Shown here one piece after another: positions 6,681 through 8,406 of a stretch of 8,406 bases of DNA. Within the stretch, counting starts at the first letter, position 1, and each line of letters opens with the position of its first letter. The translations under genes and the position numbers were made by a program. The notes under the pieces were generated by a model. The model did no database searches. It was not told the origin of the DNA and saw only the letters and a program-made list of their open reading frames with translations. This DNA comes from Heritagella sp051881655 (GTDB lineage: Bacteria; Bacillota; Clostridia; Oscillospirales; Acutalibacteraceae): NCBI GenBank assembly GCA_051881655.1, contig JBJEQH010000185.1, positions 1 to 8,406 of the forward strand. The letters run 5' to 3'.

Positions 6681-6990
6681 AAATCGAAAATTTTGGACGA
6701 AATGCGTTTGAACAGGAATGCGACCCGTGCTTTTGGAGAAGAGAACTGCCGGTTGGTGAAAGGCAGCGCGGAAGGCGGAGTTCCGATCTCCCTGTGAGCA
6801 GTGTGCTGAAAATTTGTACCGGGAAAGCGGGTATGATTTGAGTAGGTTACACCGGGCCCCTCCCGTTAACAAGGGGACCGATCATGTGTCGGATGGAGAG
6901 GCCGCCTATAACGGCAAGCAGAGTGGTAACGCGGAGCAGTTTACAAGGACACTTCGTCTCTAAAAAGAGGAGACGGAGTGTTTTTCTTTA
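6681..6990 (+). promoter_or_regulatory. T-box riboswitch leader
   Basis: A tRNA-sensing transcription attenuator. Stem I base: AAATTTT/AAAATTT (6688-6694 with 6809-6815). Above it is a kink-turn: TGC/GCA (6703-6705, 6798-6800), a GTTT bulge, tandem GA pairs, then ACAGG/CCTGT (6712-6716, 6791-6795). Apical hairpin: CTGCC-GGTTGGTGAAA-GGCAG (6746-6766), a hallmark T-box loop. Stem III: CCCCT/AGGGG (6857-6861, 6872-6876). The T-box sequence AGAGTGGTAACGCG (6920-6933) forms an antiterminator: AGAG pairs with CTCT (6958-6961), TGGTAAC is the 7-nt bulge, and GCG pairs with CGT (6955-6957). UGGU predicts a tRNA with discriminator base A73. The specifier is ambiguous: UCU (Ser), AUC (Ile) or CUC (Leu) depending on register near 6786-6790. 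Ser fits A73 poorly. It controls the following unknown gene and probably cstA. Confidence 0.93.
6949..6989 (+). terminator. T-box regulatory terminator
   Basis: ACACTTCGTCTCT (6949-6961) pairs over 13 positions, including two G-U pairs, with GGAGACGGAGTGT (6969-6981) around a 7-nt loop, followed by TTTTTCTTT. The left arm contains the CGT and CTCT bases used by the antiterminator, so the two structures exclude each other as expected for a T-box. Confidence 0.92.
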
Positions 6991-7032
6991 CATTAAGAGA
7001 GCGGAATGCATCGGGGGAAAGGCAGGCATGCA

Positions 7033-7677
7033 ATGAACAGCCGGGAATATATGAACGAGGTTCTGCGCTATTACCGCAGTTCTTTTGATCTGACTCAGCC
7101 ATATTCCCTGGGTGGAGAGGAGTATGAGGTGCTGGCTGAATTTCATGCCAGTACGGAAAAATACATTCTGATCCGCAAGTTTAAAATGTGGAGCGAGAAT
7201 ACCGACGAATACGTACTGTTCTCCCTGTTTGAGGGGAGAGCCCCGTCGCTTGAGGACGTTCAGAAGCTGCAGCGCGCATTGGCAGAGAATATGGAGCCGC
7301 TGTTTGTCCGCAAAGGAGAGGAAACGCTGCGGGATGAAAATCACATGTACACCTATTTGACGATGGCGCTGTACTGTGACAGGGAACCGGCACCGGAAGT
7401 CATCCGGGCGGTAAAGAAAACGCGGTTTAAAAAATACTATCAGCATGGGATGAGCGGCTACAGCGAAGGTCATATGTACCTGTACTGTATGGAGAGCGGG
7501 AGATGCTGGACCAATCCCGATGGCCGTGAGATTAAACGCCTGTTCAAACTGGTGAACAAAAACTTAAAAAAGAGGGAAGAGCAGAAGCAGAAGAAACTGC
7601 CTACTGCACCGCCCTATCAGGCACCGTCCAGCGCCCCCGGTGAGAAAGCTCCGGCGGATGAAACAGCAACCAAATAA
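7033..7677 (+). CDS. Hypothetical protein under T-box control, upstream of cstA
   Basis: I do not recognise this 214-residue protein. The start at 7033 is preferred because GGGGGAAAGG lies 10 nt upstream; an in-frame ATG at 7006 would add 9 residues but has no good ribosome site. It begins MNSREYMNEVLRYYRSSFDL. No signal peptide or membrane segment is visible, so it should be cytoplasmic. The first 165 or so residues look like a compact globular domain rich in Tyr, Phe and Met, with blocks such as YILIRKFKMW and MYTYLTMALYC. About 20 basic residues follow (KRLFKLVNKNLKKREEQKQK), then a Pro/Ala/Ser-rich, probably disordered tail. It is the first gene after the T-box and directly precedes cstA, so a role linked to amino-acid or peptide supply, or to the transporter, is a reasonable inference. 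No enzymatic motif was seen. Confidence 0.82.
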   Translation: MNSREYMNEVLRYYRSSFDLTQPYSLGGEEYEVLAEFHASTEKYILIRKFKMWSENTDEYVLFSLFEGRAPSLEDVQKLQRALAENMEPLFVRKGEETLRDENHMYTYLTMALYCDREPAPEVIRAVKKTRFKKYYQHGMSGYSEGHMYLYCMESGRCWTNPDGREIKRLFKLVNKNLKKREEQKQKKLPTAPPYQAPSSAPGEKAPADETATK

Positions 7678-7715
7678 ATGATTGTCCGGGTTTCCCGGGG
7701 AATTCATTTATTTTT
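7672..7715 (+). terminator. Terminator-like hairpin overlapping the stop codon, ahead of cstA
   Basis: AAATAAATGA (7672-7681, including the TAA stop) pairs perfectly with TCATTTATTT (7704-7713). Inside, TCCGGG and CCCGGG (the outermost pair being T-G) stack around a TTT loop, with a bulged T and a G-G mismatch between the two parts. The right arm ends in TTTTT. It could be a partial terminator that lowers cstA expression relative to the upstream gene, or an mRNA-processing hairpin. The lower stem is all A/T except one pair, so termination may be weak. Confidence 0.6.
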
Positions 7716-7745
7716 GGAAAAAAAAGTAGGAGGAAGAAACAAATC

Positions 7746-8406
7746 ATGAGTGGTATTGTCATTCTGGTCATTGCACTCGCTGTCTTGGTTTGCGGCTATA
7801 TTTTCTATGGCGGCTGGCTGGCCAAGAAGTGGGGCGTTGACCCCACCCGCAAAACCCCGGCTTATGAATTGGAAGACGGCGTGGACTACTGTCCGGCCAA
7901 GGCTCCGGTTCTGCTGGGCCATCACTTCTCGTCCATTGCCGGCGCAGGCCCCATCAACGGGCCGATCCAGGCTGCCTTCTTTGGCTGGGTCCCCGTTCTG
8001 CTGTGGGTTCTGATCGGCGGCATCTTCATCGGTGCTGTGCAGGACTTCTCCGCCCTGTTCGTATCCGTGCGCAACAAGGGCCTGTCCATTGGCTCTGTTA
8101 TGGGCGAATGCATGACGCACAAGGCCAAGCTGATGTTCAGCATCTTCACTTGGCTGGTCATGTTGCTGGTTGACGCCGCTTTCGCGGATATCGTCGCCAA
8201 AACCTTCAACTATGTAGGAACCGGCGCAGACGGTGCTGTTGTTTACAATGCTTCCAACGGCTCGGTTGCAACCGCTTCTCTGCTGTTCATCCCGCTGGCC
8301 ATTATCTTCGGCTTCCTGGTGTACCGTAAGCATGCTAACCTGGCTGTGTCCAGCATCTGCGGCGTTGCCGTTCTGGCGCTGTGCGTGGCCGCCGGTATTA
8401 TCTGGC
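7746..8406 (+). CDS. cstA: CstA-family carbon starvation transporter, N-terminal part (3' end outside window)
   Basis: The first 220 residues of a polytopic inner-membrane protein of the CstA family, implicated in peptide and, for the BtsT/YjiY relatives, pyruvate uptake. The frame is open from ATG 7746 to the window end; AGGAGG lies 12 nt upstream, a slightly long spacing. Family landmarks: an N-terminal membrane segment (about 2-22) ending in YIFYGGWLAKKWGVD, then YELEDGVDYCPAK, then the diagnostic VLLGHHFSSIAGAGPINGP (about 60-78), then VQDFSALFVSVRNKGLSIG. Further hydrophobic segments lie near 83-105, 135-155, 178-192 and 200-219. No termination is seen up to base 8406. It follows the T-box-controlled small gene by 68 nt with no clear promoter between, so T-box control is likely but is filtered through the intergenic hairpin. 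The substrate in this organism is not known. Confidence 0.93.
   Translation, partial: MSGIVILVIALAVLVCGYIFYGGWLAKKWGVDPTRKTPAYELEDGVDYCPAKAPVLLGHHFSSIAGAGPINGPIQAAFFGWVPVLLWVLIGGIFIGAVQDFSALFVSVRNKGLSIGSVMGECMTHKAKLMFSIFTWLVMLLVDAAFADIVAKTFNYVGTGADGAVVYNASNGSVATASLLFIPLAIIFGFLVYRKHANLAVSSICGVAVLALCVAAGIIW

Noticed and set aside
1..8406. CRISPR array, insertion sequence, tRNA or rRNA gene, prophage or toxin-antitoxin signals
   Set aside because: I saw no spaced direct repeats, transposase-like frame, cloverleaf with CCA end, or rRNA-like stretch on either strand.

Overview
The window looks like chromosomal DNA from a Firmicutes/Clostridia bacterium, most plausibly a gut-type Oscillospiraceae/Ruminococcaceae relative. 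This rests on moderately GC-rich coding DNA, strong purine-rich Shine-Dalgarno sites, a YesM/YesN-type two-component pair beside a sugar ABC permease, and a T-box leader. The taxonomy is inference from gene style only. Every gene supported here is on the + strand.

Left block (1-3741): the 3' end of a carbohydrate ABC transporter inner-membrane permease (MalG/AraQ type) is followed after 5 nt by a YesM-like sensor histidine kinase. The kinase overlaps by 23 nt a YesN-like response regulator with a receiver domain and an AraC-type DNA-binding domain. This is the usual layout of a sugar-responsive two-component system controlling its neighbouring transporter and catabolic genes.

Middle block (3802-6490): a cytoplasmic serine hydrolase of the beta-lactamase/penicillin-binding fold (PF00144 type) and a Gfo/Idh/MocA-family NAD(P)-dependent oxidoreductase. 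They plausibly process whatever the transporter imports. The 178-nt gap between them is dense in dyad symmetry, including a perfect 15-bp inverted repeat whose U-rich flank faces the minus strand. The block ends with a strong intrinsic terminator at 6525-6565.

Right block (6596-8406): one excellent sigma-A promoter, with a weaker candidate upstream, drives a T-box riboswitch leader (about 6681-6990). The leader has a recognisable Stem I apical loop, a kink-turn, an antiterminator with the UGGN bulge, and a terminator. It precedes a small protein of unknown function and then a CstA-family (carbon starvation) membrane transporter that runs off the window. A terminator-like hairpin overlaps the stop codon of the small gene. 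The expected logic is that an uncharged tRNA opens transcription of the unknown protein and the CstA transporter when an amino acid is short. Which amino acid is not settled by the sequence, because the specifier register is ambiguous.
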